This document shows positions 41,163 through 52,432 of a stretch of 64,000 nt of DNA, piece after piece. The DNA lies in the NCBI RefSeq assembly GCF_932274485.2, contig NC_065887.2, positions 9,830,001-9,894,000 of the forward strand, read 5' to 3'. Origin of the DNA: Patella vulgata (lineage: Eukaryota; Mollusca; Gastropoda; Patellidae). The notes under the pieces were generated by a model that worked only from the letters and a program-made list of their open reading frames with translations, ran no database searches and was not told the origin of the DNA. Each line of letters starts with the position of its first letter. The first letter of the stretch is position 1. Made by a program: the position numbers and the translations under genes.

Positions 41163-41316
41163 CCTCGTGGGTTTTCGCCGGATCCTTCGGCTCCTCCCAC
41201 TGCTAAAGACCCCTACGCGCAAGTGAATTATTGAAATAAAATTAAACCATATGTTAGCCCGAAATGACCTGGTTTGTGTCGAGTGGACGTTACCCCCCCA
41301 CCCCCTCTCTCTCTCC
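41163..41316 (+). mobile_element. SINE-2, 5'-truncated
   Basis: GTGGGTTTTCGCCGGATCCT, CTCCCACTGCTAAAGACCCC, GTCGAGTGGACGTTACCCC then CT-rich tail. Confidence 0.93.
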
Positions 41317-41430
41317 TAATGTTCCAGAAGTATTCAGAGGAGTAGCTAGAAGTGCAATGATTTCCCGAATCTCCACCTCTCCACTTGCTTGGCCAACGAC
41401 ACCCCGGCCTATGTGCCACTGGTATCTATA

Positions 41431-41484
41431 TACCCGACATGACCTGGTTTGTGTCGAGTGGACGTCTCTCTCTCTCTCTCTCTC
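41431..41484 (+). mobile_element. SINE-2 3' end fragment
   Basis: GACATGACCTGGTTTGTGTC, GAGTGGACGT then (CT)n. It may be a duplication of the tail of the copy just upstream; the 115 bp between are unique. Confidence 0.82.
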
Positions 41485-41796
41485 ATATACGGATACATAC
41501 GACATATGTATATAAAATAAACACAGAACTAAATATTTCTTTTTGAACACATTATTTTATTTCAACAATGGGATTATCTTTACAAGCTTATTACATAAAT
41601 TTAATCAAGGGATAATCATAGGAAGACAACCAGGGTATAGCAAAATACATCATTTTATTATTAAACAAAATAATAAGGGAAATACTGTTATATTGTAATT
41701 GTTTTGTTATAAAGCGGAATAATAGATATATAAAACGCGAAAAATAAAGTAGATGGATGATAATAATGCGATTTACTAATGTAATTATGTATTCTT

Positions 41797-42345
41797 TTAA
41801 CGCGAAACACTATAAAGTGTGTCATTTTAACGCGAAACACTAAAGTATATCATTTTAACGCGAAACACTAAATTACACCATTTAAGGAGAAATGCTAAAG
41901 TATAACATTTAAGGGGAAACACTTAAGGTATCAGTTTTACGCTAATGCTAAAGTATAATGTATTATTTGAACACAAAACACTAAAGTATATGTATCATTT
42001 TAACGCGAAACACTAAAGTATTGTATCATTTAACGCGAAACACTAAAGTATATACTTTAACGCGAAACACTAAAGTACGTGTATCAATTTAACGCGAAAC
42101 ACTAAAGTATACATGTATAATTTAACGCGGAACACTAAAGTATACATGTATAATTTAACGCGGAACACTAATGTATATAATTTAACGCGAAACACTAATT
42201 TAACGCGAAACACTGTAGTAAATGTATATATCATTTTAACGTGAAACACTAAAGTATTGTATCCTTTTAACGCGGAACACTAAAGGATATTTATCATTTT
42301 AACGCGGAACACTAAAGGATATTTATTATTTTAATGCGAACACCT
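41797..42345. repeat. Minisatellite, unit about 25-36 bp (AACGCGAAACACTAAAGTAT)
   Basis: About 17 units of TTTAACGCGAAACACTAAAG plus a variable TATATCAT spacer; several carry AACGCGGAACACTAAAG. Copy spacing is uneven. Confidence 0.95.
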
Positions 42346-42381
42346 ATGTTTAAACATATTTTATCGACAATTAAATTGAAT

Positions 42382-42453
42382 ATTGCACATTTTTTTTAAA
42401 ATTGCTTAGACCGACTTTAAAATTCGTCTCAAATTTTAAAATGTGCAATTTTT
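42382..42453. repeat. Imperfect hairpin
   Basis: ATTGCACATTTTTTTTAAAATT pairs with AATTTTAAAATGTGCAAT (arms about 18 bp). Confidence 0.7.
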
Positions 42454-42630
42454 ATTCATATTATTCAGTAAAATATTACAATTTATTTGTATTTTTATTA
42501 TATATATTTCTATAATATATAGGCACATACTGTTTACTATTTAAATATCATATACAATATATATTTTGAAGAATTCATAATAATATTCATAAGTACAATA
42601 GGCACAATAGAGAAACAATTTTCTATAAGG

Positions 42631-43113
42631 CAGTGGCGTAGTGTGGGTTGCCAGCGCCTGGGGCAAGGCAAGTATTGCTTCACCGCATCCGAGCGAGAAT
42701 CGTTAACATAGCACAAAATGTTCAAACACTGGGAGATTTTCTATGTGAGCGTGCGGTATATTTTTTTTTCTGTTTGTTTTATTCATTATTATACTATGAA
42801 CTATAACAGATGGAAGAATAATTTAATAATTTACTTAGGCGACGTTTCGAAGAGCATTCTCTCAACGTTTTCACTTGCTTGCAAACGCTGAGAGAATATT
42901 TTTCGAAGCGTCGTCCAAATAAATCAGTAATTTTTCTTCCATAAGTATATGTAATAGTTTATTGCTCTATCCAGTTACTAAATGCCTCTAAAGCGTTGTC
43001 ATTATTACTACTTTATTTTTTGATTCTCTTGAAAGTTTTGTGACCCTTTAGAAATCTGCATTCAGGCCAACCGCCCCTGTGGCCCCATTCACACCACTCA
43101 CACTACGCCACTG
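42631..43113. mobile_element. hAT-type element with an inner fold-back
   Basis: Left CAGTGGCGTAGTGTGGGTTG, right in reverse CAGTGGCGTAGTGTGAGTGG, very typical hAT termini. Flanks CTATAAGG (42623-42630) and ACATAAGG (43114-43121) differ at two positions. Inside, 42808-42941 is a hairpin with arms of about 55 nt (ATGGAAGAATAATTTAATAA, GGCGACGTTTCGAAG mirrored), likely a second MITE. No transposase. Confidence 0.9.
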
Positions 43114-43121
43114 ACATAAGG

Positions 43122-44663
43122 CAAGCATTTTGTATAGTTTTTATACAGGAGAAAAAAGACATGAACTATTCCAAAAGAAAGTATACACTGTCTATTTCGT
43201 GATGCATCAGCCAGTCGTTTGTCCATTGTATGAAGTAATTGGGTATTTTTTTACCCAGAAATGTTGAGTTTGGACGCAAGAGACATGTGCAGTATTGTGT
43301 TGTCAAATGTTTTTAATTTAAACAAAACTCAGTCATACTTTGAGTGTGTATACTTTCTTTTGGACACAACCGTTACTTAGAATAATATTGAAAATATAAT
43401 AAAACTATTTTATTTATTGAAATACAACAAATATATATTTTTATATTATATAATTGCACTTCTTCCTATATTCTTGCATTTATAAGTAACCTGTATATAA
43501 TTATCAGTAGGTCACAAAACTAATCTATCCTATTAACATATTAGATGTAGATATAAATATATTTCACTTTTCCTATATTATTGCACTTTCCGGCCAAAAG
43601 TATATAATTGCACTTTATTATTAACTTATATTAATAAAATAATATTTCTATATTGCACGTTTCCCGTCTTATATTAGTAAAATAATATATTTAACTTGTC
43701 AACAAACTTTTTGGACTTGTATTTACTTAGGGTTTGTAACATTGAAATATATAATTGCACTTTCACCATCTTATTGCACTTTGTCCGCCTAATCATCAGT
43801 GATACAAGTGTAAAGTGTATTATCAATAATAAATCACATAATTAGTGTGTATAATTAACTTCTTGAACTTGGTTTATAATTGCACTTTTTTGGACTGTTC
43901 TACTTTCCGCATACTTTGTCACACTGACTTCTCGGATTACAATTAGCTTTGGATTTCCGACATTAAAAAGACTATTATTTATAACTATTGCATTTGAATC
44001 GACATTTACTTCTTGGACTTAGTTTATAATTACACCTTTTCTTTATTATTCTATTTTTCCACCGACCTTGTCAAACTGACTTCTCGGATTATATTTAGCT
44101 TATGGGTGGCTACATTAGAAACATTATTCATATATAATAACATTACATTTGTCACATTTTAAACATTATTATATACATAATTATTACATTTGAATCATTA
44201 TATCAGTATATACATTATTGTTACATTTAGCTTCAGGGATTGCTACATAAGTATCATATTTTATACACAATTGTTACATTATATACATAATTGTCACATT
44301 TGAATCATCATTATATTATATGTATGTACATTATTGTTACATTTGGCTTGCGTATTGTTACAACTGAATCATTATTGTACACGTAATTATTACATCGAAT
44401 ATATTTGAAATATTTAAACGAAACGAAATGAAATAAAGTATTACATTTACGTTATAGATTTATTAATTGTTATATTTGGATATTAATGCAATGTTTAATT
44501 ACATGTACTTCATTTACATACCCCTATATTACTGATTGTTGAATATTATATAATAACACGGTGTACTTGAAACATAAACGCATGTTATAATAACATTAAA
44601 TACACATGAAACAATATTGCACATTTAACAGGGCACTTCTTTTGAAATTTTTCTTGAATTTAG
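43122..44663. other. Gene-free, very AT-rich, degenerate short repeats
   Basis: Many scattered TATAATTGCACTTT and ATTATTACATTTGAATCA motifs between 43440 and 44440, like an old eroded minisatellite. A GACTTCTCGGATTA segment occurs near 43926 and 44079. No coding signal. Confidence 0.65.
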
Positions 44664-44673
44664 CATACTGGAC

Positions 44674-45145
44674 CGGTGGCTGTGATTCTCCTGAAACGGC
44701 GAATGGCGAACGCCCAAAAATAGCCATAATGCGACTAGATGATCGGGATTCCTGTATATTCCGCGTATTTTTTTTATTCTGCTGTAAAAATTATAACTAC
44801 CGGAAAATTCACTACCGGTATAAATATTAGGGCTATTAGATTACGTTTGAAAAAAATAAAATTGACAGAAATTGATAACTTTTGTGAGGAGTGCGTTTTT
44901 TTCTTTTGAGCGTGGGGGTGGGGGGATAGAACACGTTTCCTTAATTGGTATTTAAAATATACACCTCCTCGTACTATCAGCACATGGCATTTCTTCGTTT
45001 CGTTGTGAATTTTCATAATAAAAAATACGCGAGAAATAAAGGAATCCCGATCATCAAGTCGCATTATCCCCCCCCCCCTTTTTTTTTCTTTTTTTTCTTT
45101 TTTTGGCGTTCACCATTCGCCGTTTCAGGACAATCACAGACACCG
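44674..45145. mobile_element. Mutator-like MITE with arms over 100 bp
   Basis: Left CGGTGGCTGTGATTCTCCTG, right in reverse CGGTGTCTGTGATTGTCCTG; arms extend through AAACGGCGAATGG and AATGCGACTAGATGATCGGG. CATACTGGAC is duplicated at 44664-44673 and 45146-45155. A 9-11 bp duplication with long inverted repeats fits Mutator-like elements. It contains a C10/T-rich pyrimidine run at 45069-45105. Confidence 0.9.
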
Positions 45146-45236
45146 CATACTGGACTGTAGAATAATTATATTCTGTAAACACTATCGAGTTATAACACTG
45201 TTGAATATACTTCGCATTATTAAGTGATAAATATTG

Positions 45237-45242
45237 TTTATT
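45237..45242 (-). promoter_or_regulatory. Possible NeuroD polyadenylation signal
   Basis: AATAAA on the minus strand 4 nt past the stop codon. If used, the 3' UTR would be only some 30 nt and end before the MITE; other AATAAA hexamers lie further on inside the MITE. Confidence 0.35.
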
Positions 45243-45246
45243 AATT

Positions 45247-46323
45247 TCACACATGTCCGGCATTAACATCAAATAGACCCGTTGTCGAATGAATCATTCC
45301 AAGATCCTGTTCCAGGGCTGGTTCAGGTTGGAAGTCGACCAGATCATCAGGTAGTGTATATACGCCACAATCCTGTGTACTGTCTACTACTGGATGTCCA
45401 AAACTATTTCCCGAACTGTTCATATTGTTCGCATAATTATCACACGGCACACCTATATCACATGACCGCACAAACTGTGACGTCATCGATCCTGTCGGAT
45501 AGGAAGCTTCCCTGTTCCCGCCATAAATGGGGCTGGTGTTTCTCTGTAGCGAGAGGCAACTTGTGGATAAAGGCACGGTTGTGTGGTTAACAGAATACTG
45601 GTAAGGCGATAACTGGCTTGACGTTATGTGACGTTGTTGTACGCAATGAGACGGTTCTAGCATAGCGGGAAAGGTGGTGTATGGATCGTGACTCAGAGCC
45701 GACGAAAAGCCCATAGCGTTCTCATACATAAATTGATATGGTTTCTGATACGATGATTCTGGTAAGAGAGTTCTAGGATTCAGCTGAAGACACCCAGCAA
45801 CCATGTTCATCGTATTTTGTGAAAGTCCTTTAGAGAGAGATTTGGCAAAAGACACACTGTCAGGACGGACGCCATTTTTCAAGATGTCGGCTAATGCGAA
45901 AATATAGTTCCTTGCTAATCGCAGAGTTTCGATCTTGGAGAGTTTTTGTGTTTTGGAATAGCATGGAACATGTTTACGGAGATCGTCCAACGCATGGTTT
46001 AAGCCATGCATTCTGTTCCTCTCGCGACTGTTGGCCTTGTAGCGACGAATTTTAAGTTTTGCCACCCGCGCTTTTGTCATTTTCTTCTTTTTGGGACCGC
46101 GTTTCTTGGGCACTTTTGGTTCGTCGGATTGGTCATCTTTTCTGGACTTGCGACCTGGTCCCGATTTCTTATCCTTGGTGGATCTTTTATCGTTTTCTCC
46201 AGTAGTGGAATCCGGTTGGTCGTCGATCTCGGAGTAATCATCCTCGTCGTCTTCATCATCTGTTGGAAGATCTAACTCATCCATATCAACCTCTAAGTTA
46301 TACTCATCTTCTTTAATAGGCAT
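45247..46323 (-). CDS. NEUROD: NeuroD-family bHLH transcription factor
   Basis: 358 codons from [13 protein letters not shown]. An acidic N-terminus (about 6-35), Lys-rich nuclear-localisation stretches ([17 protein letters not shown], 73-89), and a bHLH at about 93-147: basic [12 protein letters not shown], helix 1 [10 protein letters not shown], loop [16 protein letters not shown], helix 2 [12 protein letters not shown]. The segment after the bHLH ([28 protein letters not shown]) is the NeuroD-specific extension, which separates it from neurogenin, Atoh and Olig. The product binds E-boxes with E-proteins and drives neuronal or endocrine differentiation. The frame is open upstream to 46467, but a splice acceptor 7 nt before this ATG and the NeuroD N-terminus support this start; NeuroD coding regions are usually single-exon. 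Confidence 0.95.
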   Translation of the reverse strand: MPIKEDEYNLEVDMDELDLPTDDEDDEDDYSEIDDQPDSTTGENDKRSTKDKKSGPGRKSRKDDQSDEPKVPKKRGPKKKKMTKARVAKLKIRRYKANSRERNRMHGLNHALDDLRKHVPCYSKTQKLSKIETLRLARNYIFALADILKNGVRPDSVSFAKSLSKGLSQNTMNMVAGCLQLNPRTLLPESSYQKPYQFMYENAMGFSSALSHDPYTTFPAMLEPSHCVQQRHITSSQLSPYQYSVNHTTVPLSTSCLSLQRNTSPIYGGNREASYPTGSMTSQFVRSCDIGVPCDNYANNMNSSGNSFGHPVVDSTQDCGVYTLPDDLVDFQPEPALEQDLGMIHSTTGLFDVNAGHV

Positions 46324-46333
46324 CTTTAGTCTG
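46324..46333 (-). other. Splice acceptor and leader before the NeuroD ATG
   Basis: Minus strand AATATTTTCAG then ACTAAAG-ATG. A pyrimidine-rich tract plus AG 7 nt before the start predicts a non-coding 5' exon further right, as in vertebrate NeuroD genes. Confidence 0.7.
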
Positions 46334-46730
46334 AAAATATTCAACAAAAATTTAAAATTAGATTTCAGTTTTACCATCCTCGACTTATTATTTAGCAAGT
46401 TGAAAGAGTCAAGCAGCGTAAAACATTTTTTCAAGAACTGGCGCACCGTTCTGTTATATGGGAACAATGTCTTTAATTTTTTAAATTTTGACGAATTCAG
46501 CCATTAATTTTTGTGTTAAGATAACGGGTTGGGATTGGTTTCTCGCAACCTTTATGCTTACTTTTCACATTCGAAGTATATGGAACGGTGAGCTTGATAA
46601 TTGTTTACCAGAATTCTTTATAATATCTTAATTTGTGTATATTTGTGTACTATTATCTGAATGGCTGGCTCGCCTTTAAATGATTTTTTTTTATATCCCT
46701 CTGGAATATGTATAAACCTATTCAGCAATA
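46334..46730. other. Presumed NeuroD intron
   Basis: Open on the minus strand to 46467 but without conserved coding content. No other feature. Confidence 0.5.
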
Positions 46731-46925
46731 TTAAACAGACATTATGTAAGATCGAAATCTGCATGTTGCAGGTCATTCTTTGGACCTTAAATGTTATGTT
46801 AATTATTAATTAGACATTTATTAACATGACAAGACCATAATCAACTCCCATTTAAGTAGATTTGAACGGTTCAGCCATTTAATGATTCAATTTAAAAATG
46901 GAGAAGCGATGCTAAGAATGACCAG
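46731..46925 (+). mobile_element. MITE family T, left half
   Basis: TTAAACAGACATTATGTAAG, TTAATTATTAATTAGACATT, ATTTAAAAATGGAGAAGCGA match 53918-54120. The right end is missing. Confidence 0.82.
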
Positions 46926-47279
46926 TTTTCGCGTAAACTATTCCATTTCTGTGTCTTTGAAATGAATTGAATCTGTATTTTTCTGTATCATTTATGAAAG
47001 AAGTAAATCTATATCCCACTTATTACTCAGTTATTTTATCAACGAAACGAAGAACCCATCCCTATATCACATTAATGCAATAAAGATCTTACTTTGCTAA
47101 AGATATATTGGCCTGCAAGAAAAGTAATTGCATTGTTAAACTGGGGGTAAAATTATTCGGACTATATTAAATGTTTTAGACAAGCGACTGATTTTTAAAT
47201 ATCAGAAAATAATGTTGCTACTTGTGCTATATTGATAGGAAAGAATGGAGACGGGGGAAATAAAGGGCTTGGATATTAG

Positions 47280-47530
47280 TTAATCATTCGCCATTGTTTG
47301 TAAACTGTGACAGATGTGGCATCAACTTTACAGCGGGACTCGATACGCTTCGATACATTTTCACAATACGCCGCCATTTTTTGATTGGCTCATTGGTAAT
47401 CAAATGACGTACGGGGCGGTGCGATAATCAACGAGAATTGACGTGACTTAATTAGTCCGTTATTACTGTTTGCAGGAACCGGTTACGTAAAATGGCTACG
47501 CTAATCTAGTTAGATTTGGTGGCCCTGTTG
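47280..47530 (-). promoter_or_regulatory. Candidate NeuroD promoter
   Basis: A less AT-rich island. Minus strand: two CCAAT boxes (TACCAATGAGCCAATC), a YY1-like AAAATGGCGGC just downstream, ACGTCA half-sites, and CCACATCTGTCAC with a CAGATG E-box of the type bound by neurogenin/NeuroD. A start site near 47360 would fit a non-coding first exon spliced to 46330. Inference from motifs and position. Confidence 0.45.
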
Positions 47531-48692
47531 TGATTAGAAGAGAATAATAAATATCTTCCCATGAATCATTATGATGTCTATTGTTATTTTAAGGGCCTAC
47601 TAAAAACGGCCATAGAAACCCATTTAAGTCATTGTTACCCTTCAGAGATGGAAACACCAGAGGGTCGTTTGAGCTTTCGCTGTAGGGTCCCAGTCCCCAT
47701 AAGTGTACTCCAAACTACAATTGTATTAACCATATTAATCCTTTAATTGCCCTTACGTAGAAATGTTTAAATGTCATTTTCTTCAAGAGGAAACCAAGTA
47801 CCTAATATTGAGTTACTCGTACTCTACAGATCGAATGTCTTGTCTACGATATCACCCTTGATGGAAGTGGACGTAAAACACCAGGAACGAACGAACGGGA
47901 TCTAATGTTATTGAGTTAAGTAAAGGCGATACCTTAATAAGGTTTTTGTATTAAAATATTACAAAATTATGCTTATATTTAAAACAGCAACCTTTGATAG
48001 CAACTAATTTAATTTAAATATATATACAATATTTTGTTGGTTTAAAAAAAAAAATAAAAAAATAAAATAAAATAAATTAAGTAAATGAAATATATGTTAA
48101 AAGAATAATTTAGAATAAATATGCGTTTCTTAAATCCGTAGGTTATTTTATTTTTACCCAATTTGATTTGTTAATATTGAACGGTTTAGCGAATTAATTA
48201 AATCCACACACTTTCTAAGAGAAACCGTAGAATTGGTGATAATTGTATTATCTGCCCTTGGTTTTTCTCTTTGCGTTCTCACGAGGTATAAGTTGAACAG
48301 ATGGTTTAAATTGTAAAAAAAAAGGAGAGAGCGAACAGAAAAAAAAGACTTGATTAAATGGATGGGAAAATACAAGAACGAACGAAAGAAAACAAAGGAA
48401 AGGGGATTATGTTAAAAAATAAATCAAAGTTTTAAAAGAGAATAGAATATAAGGGGAGATTATTCTGAAGATTTACAATCATTCTTTTAAGGTTGTATTA
48501 TTAGACGGGCCGAAAAAACAATAGACACCTCGGTCTAAAGGTTTAAATTCAGAAGTATTTTTAATTCGTCAAAGGTTTGAATTCTAAGATTATTTTGAAT
48601 TCATCGAAGGTTTTTATTAAGTGTCGGCAATTTATAATCAACTCCTAATTTCCCTGTTCTAAAGATTACTGTAGAATTTGAAGAAAAAAAAT
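47531..48692. other. Gene-free spacer
   Basis: A 61-codon plus frame at 47561-47746 has no motif. An A-rich tract lies at 48040-48090. Nothing else. Confidence 0.6.
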
Positions 48693-48933
48693 AAAGAGAG
48701 AGCGAGAGAAATGGGGTTTAACGTCCACTCGACTCAAACTAGGTCATTTCGGGACTAACATATGGTTCAGTTTTATTTAAATAATTCGCTTGCGCGTAGG
48801 GGTCTTTAGCACTGGGAGGAAACCGGAGGACCTGGAGAAAAACCACGAGGTTGGACAGGCGACCCTACTCCTTGTCACGTACAACCGGGGAATCGAAACC
48901 ACGCCAGTTGACTCAATGACAGACCCCCCCCCC
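48693..48933 (-). mobile_element. SINE-2, head truncated, ends in C run
   Basis: GAGAAATGGGGTTTAACGTC, GGGGTCTTTAGCACTGGGAG, CAACCGGGGAATCGAAACCA, then GACAGACC followed by a C run. Confidence 0.94.
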
Positions 48934-49435
48934 TTGGATTCGCGCCTTTGAAATACTTCAATACAAATGATACGTGCACAAGTTTCTGTTTAGTTGACAG
49001 CGATTTCATATTTCCATGGAATATCTTCTTAATTGACAACAAGTACTATCATATAATTGTCACAATATCAATTCATTTATAACTTTAGCGAGCTTTGTCA
49101 ATATTAGCTATAATATTACCAATATCATAAAGTAATTAATTCCTGACAAAAACAGGAATCTCTAATGATCCCCAGTTGAAATGGTTCCAACGGTAAATAT
49201 CCGCTAGTCTTGGAAGTGGTTTTCGTGATAAGACGTCGGTATTTATGTGTCGTTTACCGGTAATATGTTTAATATCAGTTGAGATTAAGAACCGTTATGA
49301 AGTGTTTAATGATTTTATTACTTTATGGTCTACTCTCGGGTGGGTCAAAATCATGATTCTGTACTTGATTTGATTTGATTCAATTACTAAACGGTAGCTC
49401 TGGCACGTATATGAAATATATAGTTTTCGTTTTAT
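48934..49435. other. Gene-free spacer
   Basis: Unique sequence; nothing recognisable. Confidence 0.6.
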
Positions 49436-49720
49436 GAAAGAGAGAGAGAGAGAGAGAAGGAGAGAGAGAGAGCGTGCGGGAGGGGCGGGGGGAAGGGATT
49501 GCAATGTCCACTTAGCATAATTATATATCTGTTTACGCTAAGTGGTCTTAAGCAGTGGATTCATTAGAAACCAGGGTATCCGGAGAAAACACAGGGGTTA
49601 GCGAGATTAACATATGGTGCAGCAATTTTATTTCAATAATTCCTTTGCGCGTGGGGGTCCACGAGGTTGGACAGGCCCGCTCACGCTAAAAACATTGGAC
49701 CATTCACCCCCCCCCCCATT
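49436..49720 (-). mobile_element. SINE-2, rearranged, with long (GA)n
   Basis: (GA)n 49438-49474, then ATTGCAATGTCCACTTAGC and out-of-order blocks (GGTATCCGGAGAAAAC before ATTAACATATGGTGCAGC and TTTTATTTCAATAATTCC), ending in a C run. Confidence 0.78.
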
Positions 49721-50015
49721 TTTTGAATGCAAGATCGAACCCACTACGACATGATTAGATGACACACCTTAATATCACCATGATCTGAACCGATGTTATA
49801 TGTTGATCTATGTTAACTATAAGGATGGAAGAAACACCAATACATGCCGATGTTCGGGCGTTCGGTCAAACCCTTGTGCACTACCGTATCAAATAAGACC
49901 GACAGTTGCCCCACCCCCACTCTCTCCTCCCAGAACTGGTCCATACAAGCAAGTATGCAATTTAATTTGCATACATTTTGTTCTGTTAACTAATTTAACT
50001 AAAAAAAAATACGTA

Positions 50016-50168
50016 AAAAATCCCTTGGAAGTTGGAATTCGATATAAGAGTAGGCCATAGTGCCGCTGCTCGTGCAAAATTTCCCTCATAGCACACTGTA
50101 TGGCGTATCCCCGTCTTCATTAGCCTAGTCGGAGCAGAATAGTAGGACGTTAAACACCATTTCATTTT
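50016..50168 (+). mobile_element. SINE-1, 3' half
   Basis: AAAATCCCTTGGAAGTTGGA, AAAATTTCCCTCATAGCACA, AGTAGGACGTTAAACACCAT then TTCATTTT. 5'-truncated. Confidence 0.93.
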
Positions 50169-50754
50169 CTTACTGTGACTGTTGTAAAAGATAGGACATA
50201 TGCCTTTAATTTAAATATATATAGGCCTACCTTTGACCCCTTATTACTTTCAATGAATATGATAATATTTTGTATCATTGTCAATTAGGTATCAAGTATC
50301 GGATGTCGACCAACACGATCATAGATACACATCCATAAAACTACGGATTTTTATCAATAAATGGCTAAAAGCCTTCTTTGTTTACCAACAGACTGGGGGT
50401 CCCATGGGGTTATTAATAATAATAAAATGACTTTAAACGAGGGGTATTTTTACTATTTCAAGAACTTTTCATTTAGTGTAATCAATTTTAGGAAACGAAT
50501 CAATTAGGTCAATAAATTAATGCGCCAACACACTAATCAAGTTTAACAAGCGAACTGTTTCCTGTGTTTGGAGGCGGTTGTGTATTGTCTGGAAGAAGGG
50601 GGAGTAATTTAAACACAGCATGCACGTCCGATAATTCATTAATACTAATCAACGGTAATCTGAATGTGAAAAAAAAGTAACTGGATAACCGCGGGCAAGT
50701 CCGGGTGGGATGTTATGATGACATATTGCAAAATACTTCCGACAGAATCGTAAA
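50169..50754. other. Gene-free spacer
   Basis: Unique sequence. No supported feature. Confidence 0.6.
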
Positions 50755-50999
50755 GCGTGGTTTCCCCTTAGCAGCGGTGCAGGAAGGAAGGCTGGATAAT
50801 GAACAACGTCTAGTAGCTCGGGTGGTACGACAAAAAAGCTACCGGGGTCTCGTGTATACCTTGGCGTGCACATAAAAGAACCCTGACATTTGGAGTTCAA
50901 TTGCTGTCCGTGCAAAATTTCCCTCATAACACACTGCATGGCGTATGCCCGTCTTCATTATCCCGGTTGGAGTAGTAAAGTAGTTTGTTAAACTGCATG
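50755..50999 (+). mobile_element. SINE-1, older copy
   Basis: GCGTGGTTTCCCCTTAGCAG, TTGGCGTGCACATAAAAGAA, CATGGCGTATGCCCGTCTTC; the head is missing. Confidence 0.88.
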
Positions 51000-51093
51000 T
51001 CATCACAAATTATACATGTTTAAATAAACACTATATAAATTTATCCCAAGATCAAAGAAATGAATTAATATGTGGATGTAAAATATTCTAGTA

Positions 51094-51490
51094 CAATCTG
51101 ATTAAAACACATATCCTATTTCGTTTCGGGGGTTTGAATGGCTGAATGGTTAGCGTGCGCGCGCTGTATCATAAAGTCTGTCATTGAGTCGACTGGCGTG
51201 GTTTCGAATTCCCGGTTGTACGTGACAAGGAGTAGGGTCGCCTGTCCAACCTCGTGGGTTTTCTCCGGGTCCTCCGGTTTCCTCCCACTGCTAAAGACCC
51301 CTATGCGCAAGCGAATTATTGAAATAAAATTAAACCATATGTTAGTCCCGAAATGACCTAGTTTGTGTCGAGTGGACGTTAAACCCCATTCTCTCTCTCT
51401 CTCTCTCTCTCTCTATTTCGTTTCGTTTTTATAGTTCAAAATTTCGATTTACTTACGAAACGAAACGAAATCTGTGTTTTAATCAGATTG
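51094..51490. mobile_element. Mutator-type MITE, family M, carrying a SINE
   Basis: Inverted ends of about 35 bp: CAATCTGATTAAAACACATA...TATTTCGTTTCG on the left, mirrored on the right as CGAAACGAAACGAAATCTGT and GTTTTAATCAGATTG. ATTCTAGTA is duplicated at 51085-51093 and 51491-51499 (9 bp, Mutator-like). A SINE-2 at 51129-51412 lies inside. Confidence 0.93.
51129..51412 (+). mobile_element. SINE-2, full length, inside a MITE
   Basis: Head TGGCTGAATGGTTAGCGTGC, B box GGTTTCGAATTCCC, GTGACAAGGAGTAGGGTCGC, core and (CT)n tail. Target duplication CTATTTCGTTTCG at 51116-51128 and 51413-51425. The youngest-looking copy together with 38275-38562. Confidence 0.96.
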
Positions 51491-51499
51491 ATTCTAGTA

Positions 51500-52267
51500 G
51501 GGTATCAATATAACAAGGGCAGGGGGTAATAATTTGTTACAATGATGCCTGGATCATTTATATTATTCTAACATTCTAATTCGCGAAATTTATTTTAAAC
51601 CTAGAAAAAAAAAGTTACTTCCTTACGCAAGTCTTGTGATCGTTGGGTACAAAAGCGCCTTTCAATTAGAATTATTAACACGTGATCGCAAAATGGAATT
51701 TAAACTTTGAGCATAAAAGGATTAACAAAATTGATTATACCAATATTCCAAGGCTAATTCTGGCGCGTTTAAACTTTTAGCATGTCTTGGAGTCTCTTGG
51801 GGGCAGTCGACAAGTTTAAATGATTCACATTCGGTTCGAGGTGAGAATGACTCAACGCTAGACGTTCTGAGAGAACAGATCGCGCCCTCCCAAGGGACCA
51901 TTCCCTATCTTTATGGTTAATATCAAATGTTCGATTACTTTTTATTATCTTTAGATAAAAGGAGTATTAATTACATTAATTGATGATTCTGTCGGCGAAT
52001 AGTTTGTCGGGTTACAAAAATATCTACATTCTTATCTAAACCTCTTTGACTGATATGATGTTTTATTTTCATCGGGCAAATACTAAAAGGATAAAAACTC
52101 GTTTCGAAAGATTGAGCGGAAGTTTGTTTGTTTAGTAATTTAAGTTTCATTTTTGGATTAAACAAGCCCTTGAAATTCTGGCTTACAACATGCACGCGTC
52201 GACAAGTTTAAAGATTGGCGATACCCATTAAATCTCTCTTCTCTTCTTACCGGAAAGTGTAGAAGTG
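51500..52267. other. Gene-free spacer
   Basis: Unique sequence with one CACGTG near 51681 and a less AT-rich stretch at 51780-51905. No gene. Confidence 0.55.
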
Positions 52268-52432
52268 AAATGAACCTGGCTAAAGGCGGGCATGCGCAAT
52301 GCATTGTACACGAGGGAAATTATGCACTGACAGCGGCGTTTCCGCTTATCCTTCAACGAATTTCAACTATCAAGGCTTCTGTTACGAACACGCCAGCGGG
52401 ACCTCGGTATTTAGTCCATCCGAAGGGCTATG
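52268..52432 (-). mobile_element. SINE-1, old fragment
   Basis: GGCGGGCATGCGCAATGCAT, GAGGGAAATTATGCACTGAC, GCGGGACCTCGGTATTTAGT. Confidence 0.85.

Noticed and set aside
44606-45064. Two opposite-strand frames sharing IMRLDDRDS
   Set aside because: They are the two inverted arms of the MITE 44674-45145 read on opposite strands.
45282-46275. Plus-strand frames over NeuroD (45282-45590, 46006-46275)
   Set aside because: Antisense shadows of a well-supported coding region.
46324-46467. Longer NeuroD start ([10 protein letters not shown]...) 48 codons upstream
   Set aside because: It is unlike NeuroD N-termini, and a good splice acceptor lies between it and the NeuroD-like start.
51129-51230. 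tRNA genes at SINE heads
   Set aside because: A and B boxes are present but no acceptor stem or cloverleaf can be closed; they are SINE promoters.
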